Assembly: GCA_029778965.1 (NCBI GenBank)
Contig: JAKPBL010000654.1
Coordinates: 1-14,618, forward strand
DNA length: 14,618 bases
DNA from: Bacteroidota bacterium
Lineage (GTDB): Bacteria > Bacteroidota > Bacteroidia > Chitinophagales > Chitinophagaceae
Reading direction: 5' to 3'
Position 1 is the stretch's first letter; the number at the start of each line of letters is the position of its first letter. Below the pieces are notes generated by a model. It saw only the letters and a program-made list of their open reading frames with translations, was not told where the DNA came from and ran no database searches. This document shows, in pieces, positions 14,186-14,618 of this stretch. The translations under genes were made by a program, and so were the position numbers.

Positions 14186-14560
14186 ATGAAAGCAATCAAC
14201 GCGCTCGGCGCTATGCGCGACCTGGGTTATTGTATGGACAAGGCATTCGATAACGGCTATACCGCTAATTTCAGTGTGTATGAACACCTGTTGCAACACC
14301 CTGAAAGCGGAAAGTCATACCAGGCCGAACAAGTGCATGTCGTCGACTTTTACCGTTTCGAAGGCGTTTCGGATCCCGAAGACAGTTCCATTCTTTACAT
14401 TATTGAAACCAACGATGGCCGTAAAGGCACCCTCGCCGATGCTTTCGGCGTCTATGCAGATCCCGATGTAGGCGATTTCTTCCTGGCGGTCGATGATATC
14501 AAAAAACGCAAAGCATTGTTTTTTCCACCCGTCGGGTCGCACCCGACGGGTACCACCTGA
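14186..14560 (+). CDS. Small Bacteroidota protein, often mislabelled phosphoribosylpyrophosphate synthetase
   Basis: The 124-aa protein has a helical start (INALGAMRDLGYCMDKAFDNGYTANFSV) and a distinctive block VHVVDFYRFEGVSDPEDSSILYIIETNDGRKGTLADAFGVYAD (51-93). I recall this block from short Bacteroidota proteins that databases often call phosphoribosylpyrophosphate synthetase. None of the PRPP-synthetase catalytic motifs is present and the length is far too short, so that name should not be trusted; the function is unknown. The last 11 residues (PVGSHPTGTT region) and the TGA stop are encoded by the palindromic repeat array starting at 14526, so the natural C-terminus was probably altered. 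It may be co-transcribed with the DUF2383 gene. Confidence 0.8.
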   Translation: MKAINALGAMRDLGYCMDKAFDNGYTANFSVYEHLLQHPESGKSYQAEQVHVVDFYRFEGVSDPEDSSILYIIETNDGRKGTLADAFGVYADPDVGDFFLAVDDIKKRKALFFPPVGSHPTGTT

Positions 14561-14589
14561 CGGGTGATAAACCGCGGGTGATAAACCGC
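14526..14589. repeat. 14-bp-period palindromic repeat at a gene 3' end (copy 2, with degenerate tail)
   Basis: Units CACCCGTCGGGTC (14526-14538), CACCCGACGGGTA (14540-14552) and CACCTGACGGGTG (14554-14566) keep the 14-bp period of copy 1. The hairpin ACCCGTCGGGT (14527-14537), loop CGC, ACCCGACGGGT (14541-14551) is identical to copy 1 except for one loop base. The array continues as an exact tandem duplication of GGGTGATAAACCGC (14562-14575 and 14576-14589), still on the 14-bp register. It runs directly into the terminator. Confidence 0.88.
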
Positions 14590-14614
14590 AAAAGCCCCGG
14601 TCCGGGGCTTTTGC
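14588..14614. terminator. Strong bidirectional rho-independent terminator
   Basis: Perfect 13-bp arms GCAAAAGCCCCGG (14588-14600) and CCGGGGCTTTTGC (14602-14614) surround one T. The GC-rich core followed by TTTT on the plus strand, and the mirror-image T-run on the minus strand, fit a bidirectional terminator. It would end the DUF2383 / small-protein transcript. Confidence 0.85.
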
Positions 14615-14618
14615 TCTT

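Noticed and set aside
14186..14560. Phosphoribosylpyrophosphate synthetase function for the last gene
   Set aside because: The protein is about 124 aa and lacks the PRPP-synthetase motifs; the label would be a propagated misannotation.

Overview
The window looks like chromosomal DNA of a Bacteroidota bacterium, most likely of the Chitinophagaceae type. The evidence is a SusC/RagA outer-membrane receptor behind a membrane-bound DUF6377-type regulator, DUF3127, DUF2383 and HPF-like small proteins, and promoters matching the Bacteroidota pattern TTTG-N19-TAnnTTTG. Family assignments come from recognising motifs by eye; no search was run.

Layout. The left third is read leftward: a SNF2 helicase (2873-5722), a signal-peptide/TPR-like/transmembrane/HTH regulator (1148-2785), and the first 292 codons of a SusC-family receptor (1-878), which runs off the window edge. 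Regulator then susC is the usual order of a glycan or nutrient uptake locus. Back to back with the helicase is a class I/II aminotransferase (5779-7041). It converges, with overlapping stop codons, on a small leftward pair: an 83-aa protein and a 44-aa lipoprotein. Next come a GT28/MurG-like glycosyltransferase (7480-8541), a convergent SixA-type phosphatase (8538-9020) and a long PurF-type amidophosphoribosyltransferase (9199-11046). PurF shares a 55-bp promoter region with a rightward DUF3127 protein that has an SSB-like tail. The right end holds mostly short genes: an HPF/RaiA-like protein, a two-helix membrane protein, a secreted protein, a possible PNPOx-like protein, a DUF2383 protein, and a small protein of the kind often mislabelled phosphoribosylpyrophosphate synthetase.

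Most notable signal. A 14-bp-period palindromic repeat occurs twice, each time as three units at the extreme 3' end of a coding sequence (8494-8534 and 14526-14566). Both copies contain the same perfect 11-bp hairpin with a 3-nt loop, and both supply the C-terminal residues of the host gene. It looks like a dispersed REP-like element acting as, or inserted beside, a transcript end. I found no defence system, phage, transposase, CRISPR array, rRNA or tRNA. Most of the window is ordinary chromosomal housekeeping and accessory sequence.
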